Of a stretch of 64,000 nucleotides of DNA, positions 16,604 through 24,906 are shown piece after piece (the first letter of the stretch is position 1; each line of letters begins with the position of its first letter). The stretch comes from Modestobacter sp. Leaf380 (lineage in GTDB: Bacteria; Actinomycetota; Actinomycetes; Mycobacteriales; Geodermatophilaceae). The position numbers and the translations under genes were made by a program. The stretch covers positions 62,001-126,000 of the forward strand of contig NZ_LMQC01000020.1 of the NCBI RefSeq assembly GCF_001424485.1, written 5' to 3'. The notes under the pieces are model-generated. The model saw only the letters and a list, made by a program, of their open reading frames with translations. It did not search any database and was not told the origin of the DNA.

Positions 16604-17362
16604 TCAGCGGGCGAGCAGCCCGCCGTCCAGCGGGTAGTAGGTGCCGGTAGCGAAGGACGACGCGTCGCTGGCCAGCCAGGCGACGAGCTCGGCGACCTCC
16701 TCCGGCGTGCCCAGGCGGCCCAGCGCGTGCTGCGCCGCCAGCCCGGCGCGGGCCTCCTCGCTCATGGCGGACTCCAGCAGCGGGGTGCTGATGAACGCCG
16801 GGCCCACGGCGTTCACCCGGATCCCCTCGGTGGCGTGCGCGAGTGCCGCGGCCTTGGTCAGCCCGACGACGCCGTGCTTGGCGGCCACGTACGCCGGCGC
16901 CGTCTCGATGCCCACGGCACCGAAGACGCTGGCCATGTTGACGATCGACCCACCACCGCCGGCGAGCATCGCCCGCACCTCGGCGCGCACGCCGTAGAAG
17001 ACGCCGTCCAGGTTCACCGACAGCACCTTCCGCCAGTCGGCGGTGGAGTACTCCTCGACCGTCTGCGCGGGTCCGCCGATGCCGGCGTTGTTCACCGCGA
17101 CGTGCAGGCCGCCCAGCCGGGCGACGACGTCGGCGACGAGCGTGTCGACGGCGTCGGGGTCCGAGCTGTCCCCGCCGAAGGCCTCGGCCCGGCCACCGGC
17201 CGCGCGGACCTCCGCGGCAACGGCCTCGGCCCGGTCCTGCGCCAGGTCGGCCACCGCGACGGCGGCGCCGCTGCGGGCCAGGGTGAGTGCGACGGCCCGG
17301 CCGATGCCCGAGCCCGCGCCGGTCACCAGTGCGACCCTGCCGTCCAGTTCGTAGTGCACCAC
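16604..17362 (-). CDS. SDR-family oxidoreductase
   Basis: A 252-residue classical SDR. It shows the cofactor motif TGAGSGIG (about residue 14), NNAGIGG (about 90), the catalytic Ser in MASVFGAVG (about 142), YVAAKHG (YxxxK, about 156), and the C-terminal GTYYPLDGG typical of FabG-like enzymes. Length is normal. The start is one of two adjacent GTG codons (17362 or 17359). It reads away from the MTHFR-like operon across a 227-bp region. Substrate is not predictable from sequence. Confidence 0.93.
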   Translation of the reverse strand: MVHYELDGRVALVTGAGSGIGRAVALTLARSGAAVAVADLAQDRAEAVAAEVRAAGGRAEAFGGDSSDPDAVDTLVADVVARLGGLHVAVNNAGIGGPAQTVEEYSTADWRKVLSVNLDGVFYGVRAEVRAMLAGGGGSIVNMASVFGAVGIETAPAYVAAKHGVVGLTKAAALAHATEGIRVNAVGPAFISTPLLESAMSEEARAGLAAQHALGRLGTPEEVAELVAWLASDASSFATGTYYPLDGGLLAR

Positions 17363-17589
17363 GTCTGTCCCCTCTCGTCCGGGAGCCGGTCGGCTCCCCT
17401 GTCAGGGGCAACCGGTCCGGCCCGCGGTCGAGGCCCGCGACCGGGTGTCAGATGCGACACCCTCGGGGTCCGGTGCGCGCGGTCGCGGGCGTCACGCCCC
17501 GGAAACCGGCCGGGAACACCCCGGGACGACGCTGTCGCACCCAGCCGTCCCGACCCGAGGAGCCCGCCGTCGACCGCCGTCCCGCCCCG

Positions 17590-18618
17590 GTGACCCCCTC
17601 GGTCGACGTCGACCTGCAGCACGCCACCCGGGCCTGCCCCAAGTCGATGACGTACGGGCCCTGCGGTGGCGTCGGGGACGACGGGACGTGCGAGGTGGCA
17701 CCGGTCCCGTGCTCGTTCCTGCCGCTGCCCACCGTCCGGTGGAGCGGTGCCCGGGAGAGCCGCACGGTGCCCGAGCCGCACCTGCTGGCCCTGATGCGGC
17801 AGCGTCCCGTCGTCGTGGCGGACCTGCCCGCGGTCGCGCTGTCCCGGGACTCCCTGGAGCGGGCGGCCGACCGGGTCGTCGGCGCCGTCGACGCGGTCCT
17901 GCTCGGAGACCACGGCGCCGCCCGGGTGCAGTTCTCCCCGAGCTACCGGGCCTCGCTCGTGCAGGCCCGCGGGGTGCCCGTGTGGCAGGGCCTCAACTGC
18001 CGGGACCGCAACCGGGTGGCGCTGGAGGGCGAGCTCGCCGGGCTCGCCGACCTCGGCGTCGGTGCCGTGCACTGCGTGACCGGCGACCACACGCTCACCG
18101 GCGACCGGCCCGACGCCCAGCCGGTCTTCGACCTGGACTCCACCGCGCTGGCCGCAGCGGCGAAGGCCGCCGGCGTGCTGGTGTCGGTGGGGGAGACCCC
18201 GCACGGCCCGCCCGCGCAGCGCCGCGCCGAGCGGCTGCGCGAGAAGGTCCGGGCCGGTGCCGACGTCTGCTTCGTGAACCACGCCGGCTCGGTCGAGGCG
18301 CTGCGGGCCTTCGTGGAGGAGGCCGGCGACCTCGGCGTCGACGTGCCCTTCGTGGCCTGTGTGGCCGTCGCCACCGACCCCGGGTCGGCCGCCCAGCTGC
18401 GCCGGTTCACCAGCCTGCGGCTGCCCGCCGGGTACCTGGCCGGCATCGAGTCGGCGCCCGACCCGCGGCGGGCCGGCATCGCCGCGGCCATCGCCCTCGC
18501 CCAGGCCTACCTGTCCGTGCCGGGGGTGCGCGGCGTCGACCTGTCCGGCGTCCCCACCGCCGGCGCCGAACTGACCACCGCCGCGGCCCTGGCCGAGATC
18601 GGATGTGCACTGACGTGA
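17590..18618 (+). CDS. Methylenetetrahydrofolate reductase-like protein with N-terminal MTHFR_C zinc domain
   Basis: About 342 residues. The N terminus carries the Cys-rich block CPKSMTYGPCGGV followed by DGTCEV (about 16-36), the 'MTHFR_C' zinc-ribbon-like domain usually found at the C terminus of such proteins. The rest is an MTHFR TIM barrel, with QGLNCRDRNRVALEGEL and CVTGDHTL (about 130-165) matching the folate/flavin region of true MetF. It presumably interconverts methyl- and methylene-tetrahydrofolate. The start is uncertain: GTG 17590 is in frame, but the best ribosome-binding site (GAGGAG, 17557-17562) lies further upstream. It is the first gene of an operon with a CodA-like deaminase and an ABC importer. 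Confidence 0.85.
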   Translation: MTPSVDVDLQHATRACPKSMTYGPCGGVGDDGTCEVAPVPCSFLPLPTVRWSGARESRTVPEPHLLALMRQRPVVVADLPAVALSRDSLERAADRVVGAVDAVLLGDHGAARVQFSPSYRASLVQARGVPVWQGLNCRDRNRVALEGELAGLADLGVGAVHCVTGDHTLTGDRPDAQPVFDLDSTALAAAAKAAGVLVSVGETPHGPPAQRRAERLREKVRAGADVCFVNHAGSVEALRAFVEEAGDLGVDVPFVACVAVATDPGSAAQLRRFTSLRLPAGYLAGIESAPDPRRAGIAAAIALAQAYLSVPGVRGVDLSGVPTAGAELTTAAALAEIGCALT

Positions 18619-19856
18619 CGCTGTTGATGACCGGGGCCACCGACCTGGACGGACGCCACGTCGACGTCCGGGTGGACGGGGGAGTGGTCGCCGAGGTCGC
18701 CCCCGCGGGGAGCCTCGCGCCCCGTCCGGACGAGGAGGTGCACGACCTCACCGGGCACCACCTGCTGCCCGCCCCCGCCGAGCCGCACGCCCACCTGGAC
18801 AAGGCGCTGACCAGCCACCGGGCGCCCAACGCCACCGGTGACCTGGCCGGTGCCATCGTGGCGATCCGGCAGATCGCCGACGCCTTCACCCACGAGGACC
18901 TGGTCGACCGGGCCACCCGCGCCGCGTACGAGTACCTGGCCAACGGGACGACGGCGATCCGCACCCACGCCGACGTCGGCGCGCACTCGGGCACCCGGCA
19001 CGCCCGCGCCCTGGTCGAGGTGCGCGAGGCCCTCGCCGGGCTCGTCGACGTGCAGGTCGTCGCCCTGGCCAGCGCACCGTGGGGCCCGGGCGAGGCCGAG
19101 GAGAACGCCCGCCTGCTGGAGGAGGCCGTCGACCTCGGCGTCGACCTGGTCGGTGGGGCGCCGCACATGTGGCCCGACCGGGTCGCCGGGTTCGAGATGT
19201 CCTTCGAGGTGGCCCGCCGCCGGGGCCTCCCGCTGGACCTGCACACCGACGAGACCCTCGACCCCACCGCGCAGGGCCTGCTGCACCTGGCCCAGCGGGT
19301 CCGGGCCACCGGGTTCGCCCACGGCGCCACCGCCAGCCACTGCGTCTCCCTGGGCGTGCACCCCCTCGAGGTCGCCCGGGCCACCGCGGCCGAGGTCGCC
19401 GCGGCCGGGGTCGGTGTCGTCGCGCTGCCGCAGACCAACCTCTACCTGCAGGGCCGGGACGCACCCGTGGCGACACCGCGCGGGCTGACCGCCGTCCGCA
19501 CGCTGCTGGAGGCCGGGGCCACCGTCGGGGCCGGCGGGGACAACCTGCGCGACCCGTTCAACCCGATGGGCCGCGCCGACGCCACCGAGGCCGCCTCGCT
19601 GCTGGTGACCGCCGGGCACCTGTCCACCCGGGAGGCCTGGGACGCGGTGTCGGCCGGGGCCCGCCGGTGCATGGGGCTGCCGGTGCCCGCCGTCGCCGTC
19701 GGGTCGGTCGCGGAGTTCCTCGCCGTCGAGGCGGAGAGCCTGGACGCCGCCGTCGCCGGGGCCGGGACCGCCCGCGTGGTGGTGTCCCGGGGCCGGGTGG
19801 TGGCGAGCAGCAGGGTGCAGCGGGTGTACCCGGGAGCCGGTGTGTCCCAGTCGTGA
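18615..19856 (+). CDS. CodA-like amidohydrolase (cytosine deaminase family)
   Basis: A 413-residue metal-dependent deaminase of the CodA branch. Metal ligands are seen in PHAHLDKAL (about 57), DLHTDETLD (about 205), ATASHCVSL (about 238) and the catalytic Asp in GAGGDNLRDPFNPMG (about 305). These match cytosine/creatinine/isoguanine deaminases. The GTG at 18615 overlaps the stop of the MTHFR-like gene (GTGA); an ATG at 18603 is also in frame. The operon context with an ABC importer suggests that it deaminates an imported N-heterocycle. Cytosine, creatinine or a pterin are possible; the sequence does not decide. Confidence 0.88.
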   Translation: MTLLMTGATDLDGRHVDVRVDGGVVAEVAPAGSLAPRPDEEVHDLTGHHLLPAPAEPHAHLDKALTSHRAPNATGDLAGAIVAIRQIADAFTHEDLVDRATRAAYEYLANGTTAIRTHADVGAHSGTRHARALVEVREALAGLVDVQVVALASAPWGPGEAEENARLLEEAVDLGVDLVGGAPHMWPDRVAGFEMSFEVARRRGLPLDLHTDETLDPTAQGLLHLAQRVRATGFAHGATASHCVSLGVHPLEVARATAAEVAAAGVGVVALPQTNLYLQGRDAPVATPRGLTAVRTLLEAGATVGAGGDNLRDPFNPMGRADATEAASLLVTAGHLSTREAWDAVSAGARRCMGLPVPAVAVGSVAEFLAVEAESLDAAVAGAGTARVVVSRGRVVASSRVQRVYPGAGVSQS

Positions 19857-19997
19857 CCAACCGGTCGGCTGCGTTCACCGATGGCACACGCAGGCGAAAC
19901 AGACCCCGCGCAAGGTGACCTCGTCGCGCCGATCACCCGGTCGTGGCACCGATCCCACCGCGACCCACCGCGGTCCACCGAGCACCCGGAGGTGCCC

Positions 19998-20792
19998 GTG
20001 AGCGCACCAGCACCCACCGCCCCGTCCGCCGTCAGGAGCGCCGTCCCGAAGGGGCACGGAGACCTGGTGCTGCGCTTCCGTGACGTCGCCAAGGCCTTCC
20101 CCGACGGCACCGTCGCCCTGGAGGGCGTCGACCTCGACGTCCGCCGCGGTGACTTCGTCACCGTCGTGGGCCCCTCGGGCTGCGGCAAGTCGACCCTGCT
20201 GCGGATCGCCTCCGGGCTGTCCCCGGCGACGTCGGGCACCTCGCAGGTCGACGCGAAGCGCATCGGCTACGTCTTCCAGGACGCCACGCTGCTGCCCTGG
20301 CGCAGCGTGAAGAAGAACGTGGAGCTGCTCGCCGAGCTGCACGGGTTGAGCAAGACCGCGACGCACCAGGCCGCGCTGGACGCGATCGAGCTCGTCGGGC
20401 TGCGCGGCCACGAGAAGAAGCTGCCGCGGGCGCTGTCGGGCGGCATGAAGATGCGGGCCTCGCTGGCCCGCTCGCTCACCCTGGACCCCGACCTCTTCCT
20501 CTTCGACGAGCCCTTCGGCGCGCTGGACGAGATCACCCGCGAGCGCCTCAACGACGAGCTGATCCGGCTCTTCGCCAGCAAGGGCTTCGGCGCGCTGTTC
20601 ATCACCCACTCGGTGAGCGAGGCCGTCTACATGTCGACCAAGGTGCTGGTGATGTCCGGGCGCCCGGGCCACATCGTGGACACCTTCGAGGTGCCCTTCG
20701 GCCCCGACCGCACCCCCGAGCTCCGGTTCACCCCCGAGTTCGCCGAGCTCGCCGGCAAGGTCTCCCACGCCCTCCGCGAGGGGCACTCGTGA
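19998..20792 (+). CDS. ABC transporter ATP-binding protein (NitT/TauT type)
   Basis: A 264-residue ABC ATPase. It has Walker A GPSGCGKST (about 56), Q-loop VFQDATLLPW (about 93), signature LSGGMKMRASLAR (about 147), Walker B LFLFDEPFGALDE (about 168) and the switch His in FITHSVSEA. The sequence is of the nitrate/sulfonate/taurine/pyrimidine importer class. The GTG at 19998 has GGAGG 5 nt upstream and is preferred over an ATG at 19881, whose extension is low-complexity. Its end overlaps the permease start by 4 bp. It powers uptake by the permease and lipoprotein encoded next. Confidence 0.93.
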   Translation: MSAPAPTAPSAVRSAVPKGHGDLVLRFRDVAKAFPDGTVALEGVDLDVRRGDFVTVVGPSGCGKSTLLRIASGLSPATSGTSQVDAKRIGYVFQDATLLPWRSVKKNVELLAELHGLSKTATHQAALDAIELVGLRGHEKKLPRALSGGMKMRASLARSLTLDPDLFLFDEPFGALDEITRERLNDELIRLFASKGFGALFITHSVSEAVYMSTKVLVMSGRPGHIVDTFEVPFGPDRTPELRFTPEFAELAGKVSHALREGHS

Positions 20793-21712
20793 CCACCACC
20801 GCGCACTCTCCCGAGGAGACCCTCGTGACCGCCACCGTCGACACCCCGCCCACCGCGCCGACCGCCGACCCGGTGCTCACCGGCGCCGGCACCGCGCCGC
20901 TGGTGAAGCGGTCGGGCAGGGGGCGCAAGCGGGTCACCGACTCGTTGCTGCCGATCGCGGTCTTCGCCGCGCTGATCGGCGTCTGGTACGCCATCACCTA
21001 CCTGGTGCTGGACCCCGGCCGGCGCTTCCTCATGCCGGCGCCGCACACGATCATCACCGACGCCCTCTTCGACGGCCCGACGATGGACAAGGTCCTGCCG
21101 GCGCTGGGCCGCTCCATCGTCGTCACCTTCACCGGCCTGGCGATCGCCATCGTCATCGGCATGGTGTGGGCCATCGCGATGAGCCAGAGCCGGCCGGTCG
21201 AACGGTCGCTGTTCCCCTACGCCGTCGCCCTGCAGTGCATCCCGATCCTGGCCCTGGTGCCGCTCATCGGGTTCTGGTTCGGCTACGACTTCCCGTCCCG
21301 GGTGATCGTCTGCGTGATGATCTCGCTGTTCCCGATCGTGTCGAACACGCTCTTCGGCATCCAGTCGGTGGACCGCGGCATGCACGAGCTCTTCACCCTG
21401 CACAACGCCAGCCGCACCACCCGGTTGCTCAAGCTGGAGCTGCCGGCCGCCATGCCCGCGATCTTCGCCGGGTTCCGCATCTCCGCCGGCCTCTCCGTCG
21501 TCGGCGCCATCGTCGGTGACCTGTTCTTCAAGCAGGGCGACCCCGGCCTGGGCATCCTGCTGGACAACTTCCGGGCCCGGCTCCAGGGCCAGGAGCTCTT
21601 CCTGACGATCATCGTCACCGCCGCCCTGGGGTTCGCCGTCTTCGGCCTCTTCGGCTGGCTGGCCAAGGTCGCCGTCGGGCGCTGGTACGACCAGTCCCGC
21701 GACGCCGGCTGA
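20789..21712 (+). CDS. ABC transporter permease (NitT/TauT type)
   Basis: A 307-residue inner-membrane permease with six helices. After a Thr/Pro-rich N terminus (1-45), helix 1 is at about 50-70. The EAA-loop equivalent that contacts the ATPase is HNASRTTRLLKLELPAAMPAIFAGFRI (about 210-236; the invariant Gly is present). It is the binding-protein-dependent transport family seen in sulfonate and nitrate importers. GTG start in a GTGA overlap with the ATPase gene. A strong hairpin (21734-21773) separates it from the substrate-binding gene. Confidence 0.93.
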   Translation: MTTTAHSPEETLVTATVDTPPTAPTADPVLTGAGTAPLVKRSGRGRKRVTDSLLPIAVFAALIGVWYAITYLVLDPGRRFLMPAPHTIITDALFDGPTMDKVLPALGRSIVVTFTGLAIAIVIGMVWAIAMSQSRPVERSLFPYAVALQCIPILALVPLIGFWFGYDFPSRVIVCVMISLFPIVSNTLFGIQSVDRGMHELFTLHNASRTTRLLKLELPAAMPAIFAGFRISAGLSVVGAIVGDLFFKQGDPGLGILLDNFRARLQGQELFLTIIVTAALGFAVFGLFGWLAKVAVGRWYDQSRDAG

Positions 21713-21733
21713 CCTCCGCCCCGCCCCACCCGC

Positions 21734-21773
21734 CCGGTCTCCGGGGCCGCCGGCACGCGGCCCCGGAGACCGG
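21734..21773. terminator. Strong intra-operon hairpin
   Basis: Perfect 17-bp inverted repeat CCGGTCTCCGGGGCCGC / GCGGCCCCGGAGACCGG with the 6-nt loop CGGCAC and no U-tract. It lies between the permease and the substrate-binding protein genes. It may partly terminate transcription or protect mRNA ends and so set the ratio of binding protein to membrane parts. Confidence 0.6.
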
Positions 21774-21926
21774 TGCTGCCCAGACCCGGCCGCCACGGCC
21801 GTCGCACCACCCTCCCCGCAGCACCTCCCGCACCGCCCCGCACCACCGGGTCCGCGCACCGCCGCCGGCCCCGACACGACCCCCCGAGCCTGAGGGGCCG
21901 TGCCTCTCCCACCCCTAGGAGCACGT

Positions 21927-23102
21927 GTGCGCATCACCCGGACGACGTCGGCCCTCGCGGCCACCGCCCTGCTGGCCCTCTCCCTCGCCGCCTGCGGCAG
22001 CGACGACAGCGACTCGGCCGCGGCCGGCCCCTCCGGCGAGGTCGGCAGCAACGACCTCGCCGCCGCCGGCTGCCCCAGCAACATCGTCGTCCAGACCGAC
22101 TGGAACCCCGAGTCCGAGCACGGCGGCCTCTACGAGTCCCTCGGTGACGACTACGTCGTGGACGCCGGCAGCAAGACCGTCAGCGGCACCCTCATCGACT
22201 CCGAGGGCGAGAGCACCGGCGTCACCCTGGAGATCCGCGCCGGCGGCCCGGCCATCGGCTTCCAGACCGTGACGGCGCAGATGTACACCGACACCGACAT
22301 CAACCTGGGCTACATCGCCACCGACGAGGCCATCCAGCTCTCGGACAGCCAGCCCACCACCGCGGTGCTGGCCCCGCTGGAGATCTCCCCGACCATGATC
22401 ATGTGGGACCCGGCGACCTACCCCGACGTCACCTCCATCGAGGAGCTCGGCGAGGCCGGCACCACCGTGCGCTACTTCGAGGGCTCGGCCTACATGGCCT
22501 ACCTGACCGGCGCCGGGATCCTGAACAGCGACCAGGTCGACGGCTCCTACGACGGCACCCCGGCCGGCTTCGTCGCCGCCGCCGGTGAGGTCGCCCAGCA
22601 GGGCTTCGCCTCGGCCGAGCCGTTCATCTACAAGAACGAGGTCACCGACTGGGGGAAGGACGTCGAGTACCAGCTCGTCTACGACGCCGGCTTCCAGCCC
22701 TACCAGTCCTCGATCTCGGTGCGCTCCGACGACCTCGAGGGCATGTCGGACTGCCTGACCGCGCTCGTCCCGATCATGCAGCAGGCCGACGTCGACTACC
22801 TGGCCGACCCGGCCCGGGCGACCTCGATCATCCTGGACCTGGTCGAGCAGTACGACACGGGCTGGGTCTACTCCCAGGGCGTGGCCGACTACTCGGTGGA
22901 GACCCAGAAGGAGCTCGGCCTGGTCGGCAACGGCCCCGACGACACCCACGGCAACTTCGACACCGACCGCGTCGACACCCTGATCGAGCAGACCACGCCG
23001 ATCTTCACCGAGCAGGGCAGCGCCCCCACCGACGGCATCACCGCCGACGACCTCGTCACCAACGAGTTCATCGACGACTCGATCGGCGTCCCCGCCACCT
23101 GA
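21927..23102 (+). CDS. ABC transporter substrate-binding lipoprotein
   Basis: A 391-residue exported lipoprotein. The signal peptide ends in the lipobox LSLAAC, with the lipidated Cys at residue 23, followed by an Asp/Ser/Ala linker. The mature part has the NMT1/ABC_thiamine-like layout (IVVQTDWNPESEHGGLYESL near residue 55), as in importers of pyrimidines, riboflavin and related N-heterocycles. The GTG at 21927 is preceded by TAGGAG. It is 214 bp behind the permease gene, after a strong hairpin, so it may also have its own promoter. The binding-pocket sequence favours an aromatic or heterocyclic ligand but I cannot name it. Confidence 0.9.
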   Translation: MRITRTTSALAATALLALSLAACGSDDSDSAAAGPSGEVGSNDLAAAGCPSNIVVQTDWNPESEHGGLYESLGDDYVVDAGSKTVSGTLIDSEGESTGVTLEIRAGGPAIGFQTVTAQMYTDTDINLGYIATDEAIQLSDSQPTTAVLAPLEISPTMIMWDPATYPDVTSIEELGEAGTTVRYFEGSAYMAYLTGAGILNSDQVDGSYDGTPAGFVAAAGEVAQQGFASAEPFIYKNEVTDWGKDVEYQLVYDAGFQPYQSSISVRSDDLEGMSDCLTALVPIMQQADVDYLADPARATSIILDLVEQYDTGWVYSQGVADYSVETQKELGLVGNGPDDTHGNFDTDRVDTLIEQTTPIFTEQGSAPTDGITADDLVTNEFIDDSIGVPAT

Positions 23103-23119
23103 CCGACAGCACCGCCGGC

Positions 23120-23159
23120 GACGGCCCGTCGTCCCCCGCGCGGGGGACGGCGGGCCGTC
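23120..23159. terminator. Terminator hairpin at end of the ABC operon
   Basis: Nested inverted repeat: GACGGCCCG pairs with CGGGCCGTC and, inside a 2x2 mismatch, GTCCCCCGC pairs with GCGGGGGAC. It starts 18 bp after the lipoprotein stop. The remaining 136 bp up to the convergent oxidoreductase gene hold nothing I can recognise. Confidence 0.75.
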
Positions 23160-23295
23160 GCCGTGACGGGCGATCGGCCCGCCCACACCCCCCCCGAACC
23201 GATCAGTGCGTGCCTGGTGCGCAGTCCGCGACCGGAGTGCGCACCCAGCACGCCGTGGTGCGTGGTGGCGGTACTGCGGCCGAGCGCGGTGGCGG

Positions 23296-24861
23296 TCAGG
23301 CGGCGAGCGGGACGCCGACCGCGCGCAGGACCACCGACGCCGCGTTCCGGCCCGAGGCGCCCCAGACGCCGGCACCGGGGAAGGTGCCCGCGCCGGTCAG
23401 GTACAGCCCGCGCACCGGGGTCTCGTAGCGGGTGAGCTCGCGGTCCCGACCGACCAGCGCGGCCAGCGGTCCGCCGGAGAACGAGGGGGCGTAGCCGCGG
23501 GCCATCGAGAAGTCGCGCTCGTAGTCCTCCGGCGTCACCACCCGCCAGCGCCGGACGGCGTCGGCGAACCCGGGGGCCAGCTGCGAGGCGTAGGCGTCCA
23601 GCCAGCGCCGGGGCTCGGCCGAGCCGGTCCAGCCTCCGGGCAGCGCGTACGGCGTCCACAGCACCTCGAGGCTGAACACGTGGTCCTCGCCGACCCGCAT
23701 CGTGGGGTCCAGCACCGACGGGGTGTTGGCCAGCATCATCGGGCGCTGCGCGACCCGGCCCGCGGGCAGCAGGTCGAAGGCGGCGGCGATGCCGGCCAGC
23801 CCGGTGGAGACCGTCGTCGTCGGCACGCCGGGGTCGAAGGGGCCGACGGTGGACCGCAGGGCCTCGATGCCCGGGTGCCGGGGCAGCTCGCCGACGACGG
23901 CGTCGATCTTGGACTCGTACCCGTCGGCCAGGGGGCGGGCCGACCAGCGGGCCACCATCTCCCGCGCCCCGGCCGGGGCCGAGCCCAGCCAGTTGACCAG
24001 TGCGTCCCGGGGGTCGACGGCGCACACCACGGTGCCGGCCTCGACCAGCTCGCCGTCGGTCAGCCGCACCCCGCGCACCCGCTCGCCCTCCAGCACGACC
24101 TCGGCCACCCGCGCCCCGGTGCGCACCCGGCCGCCGGCGGCGACCAGCGCGGCCTCCAGCGCGTCGGGCAGCGCACCGGACCCGCCCTCGGGCCGGCCGA
24201 TGCCGACCAGGTGCCGCATCGCCATGCCGGTGGCGCCCAGCCCGGTGCCGGGGGTGCCGTGCGTGACGCCCCAGACGGCGGGTCCGGTGGTGAACGCCCC
24301 CGCGATCAGCGACTCGTCGGTGAAGTACCGGGCCAGCACCTCACCGACGCTGCGCCGCGACCAGTCCAGCAGCCGGGGGAGCGCGGCTGCGCGCCGGTCG
24401 GCCAGCCGGCGGAGCACCGCACCCGGGGTGGGCGGGGCGGAGGTGAGCTCGGTCAGCAGCCGGGCGACGGGGGTGGCCGCACGCAGGTAGCGCCGGTACC
24501 CCTCGACCTGGGTGGGGTGGGTGACGGCGAGGGCGTCCAGGGTCCGCTCGACGTCCCGGAACTGGACGAACGGCGCCGCGGCGGGGGCGTCCCAGGTGAC
24601 GTGCAGCGCCTGCGGGTCGACATCCAGGTAGCGAAGCCCGTGTGCGGCGAGGTCCAGCTCGGCCGCGATCGACGTCGTCCGGACCATCGTGTGGTCGCAG
24701 TTGCAGGTGTTCACCCGGGCGCCGAGCGCGTCGACGGTGGAGGCGCAGCCGCCGGTGGAGTCCCGCGCCTCCAGCACCAGCACGTCCAGCCCCGCGCGCG
24801 CCAGGTAGGCCGCGCAGACCAGCCCGTTGTGCCCGGCCCCGACCACCACGACGTCCGTCAT
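23296..24861 (-). CDS. FAD/NAD(P)-dependent oxidoreductase, phytoene desaturase-like
   Basis: A 521-residue flavoprotein of the CrtI/amine-oxidase superfamily. The dinucleotide-binding motif VVVVGAGHNGLVCAAYLARAG starts at residue 4, the LVLEARDSTGGCAST block follows at about 28, and the C-terminal FAD-contact block GLYLTGAGTFPGAGVWGASGRNAA is at about 490. Closest in type to the COG1233 'phytoene dehydrogenase-related' proteins rather than to true carotenoid desaturases; no other carotenoid gene is nearby. ATG start; its stop is about 190 bp from the ABC operon end (convergent). Substrate unknown. Confidence 0.88.
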   Translation of the reverse strand: MTDVVVVGAGHNGLVCAAYLARAGLDVLVLEARDSTGGCASTVDALGARVNTCNCDHTMVRTTSIAAELDLAAHGLRYLDVDPQALHVTWDAPAAAPFVQFRDVERTLDALAVTHPTQVEGYRRYLRAATPVARLLTELTSAPPTPGAVLRRLADRRAAALPRLLDWSRRSVGEVLARYFTDESLIAGAFTTGPAVWGVTHGTPGTGLGATGMAMRHLVGIGRPEGGSGALPDALEAALVAAGGRVRTGARVAEVVLEGERVRGVRLTDGELVEAGTVVCAVDPRDALVNWLGSAPAGAREMVARWSARPLADGYESKIDAVVGELPRHPGIEALRSTVGPFDPGVPTTTVSTGLAGIAAAFDLLPAGRVAQRPMMLANTPSVLDPTMRVGEDHVFSLEVLWTPYALPGGWTGSAEPRRWLDAYASQLAPGFADAVRRWRVVTPEDYERDFSMARGYAPSFSGGPLAALVGRDRELTRYETPVRGLYLTGAGTFPGAGVWGASGRNAASVVLRAVGVPLAA

Positions 24862-24906
24862 GGCCGCACTGTCGCGGTCGGTCGTGTCAGGCCGGTTCCG
24901 TCGGCG

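Noticed and set aside
23160-23295. Small ORFs between the ABC operon terminator and the FAD oxidoreductase gene
   Set aside because: Frames there are open by composition only; no ribosome-binding site, promoter or domain.
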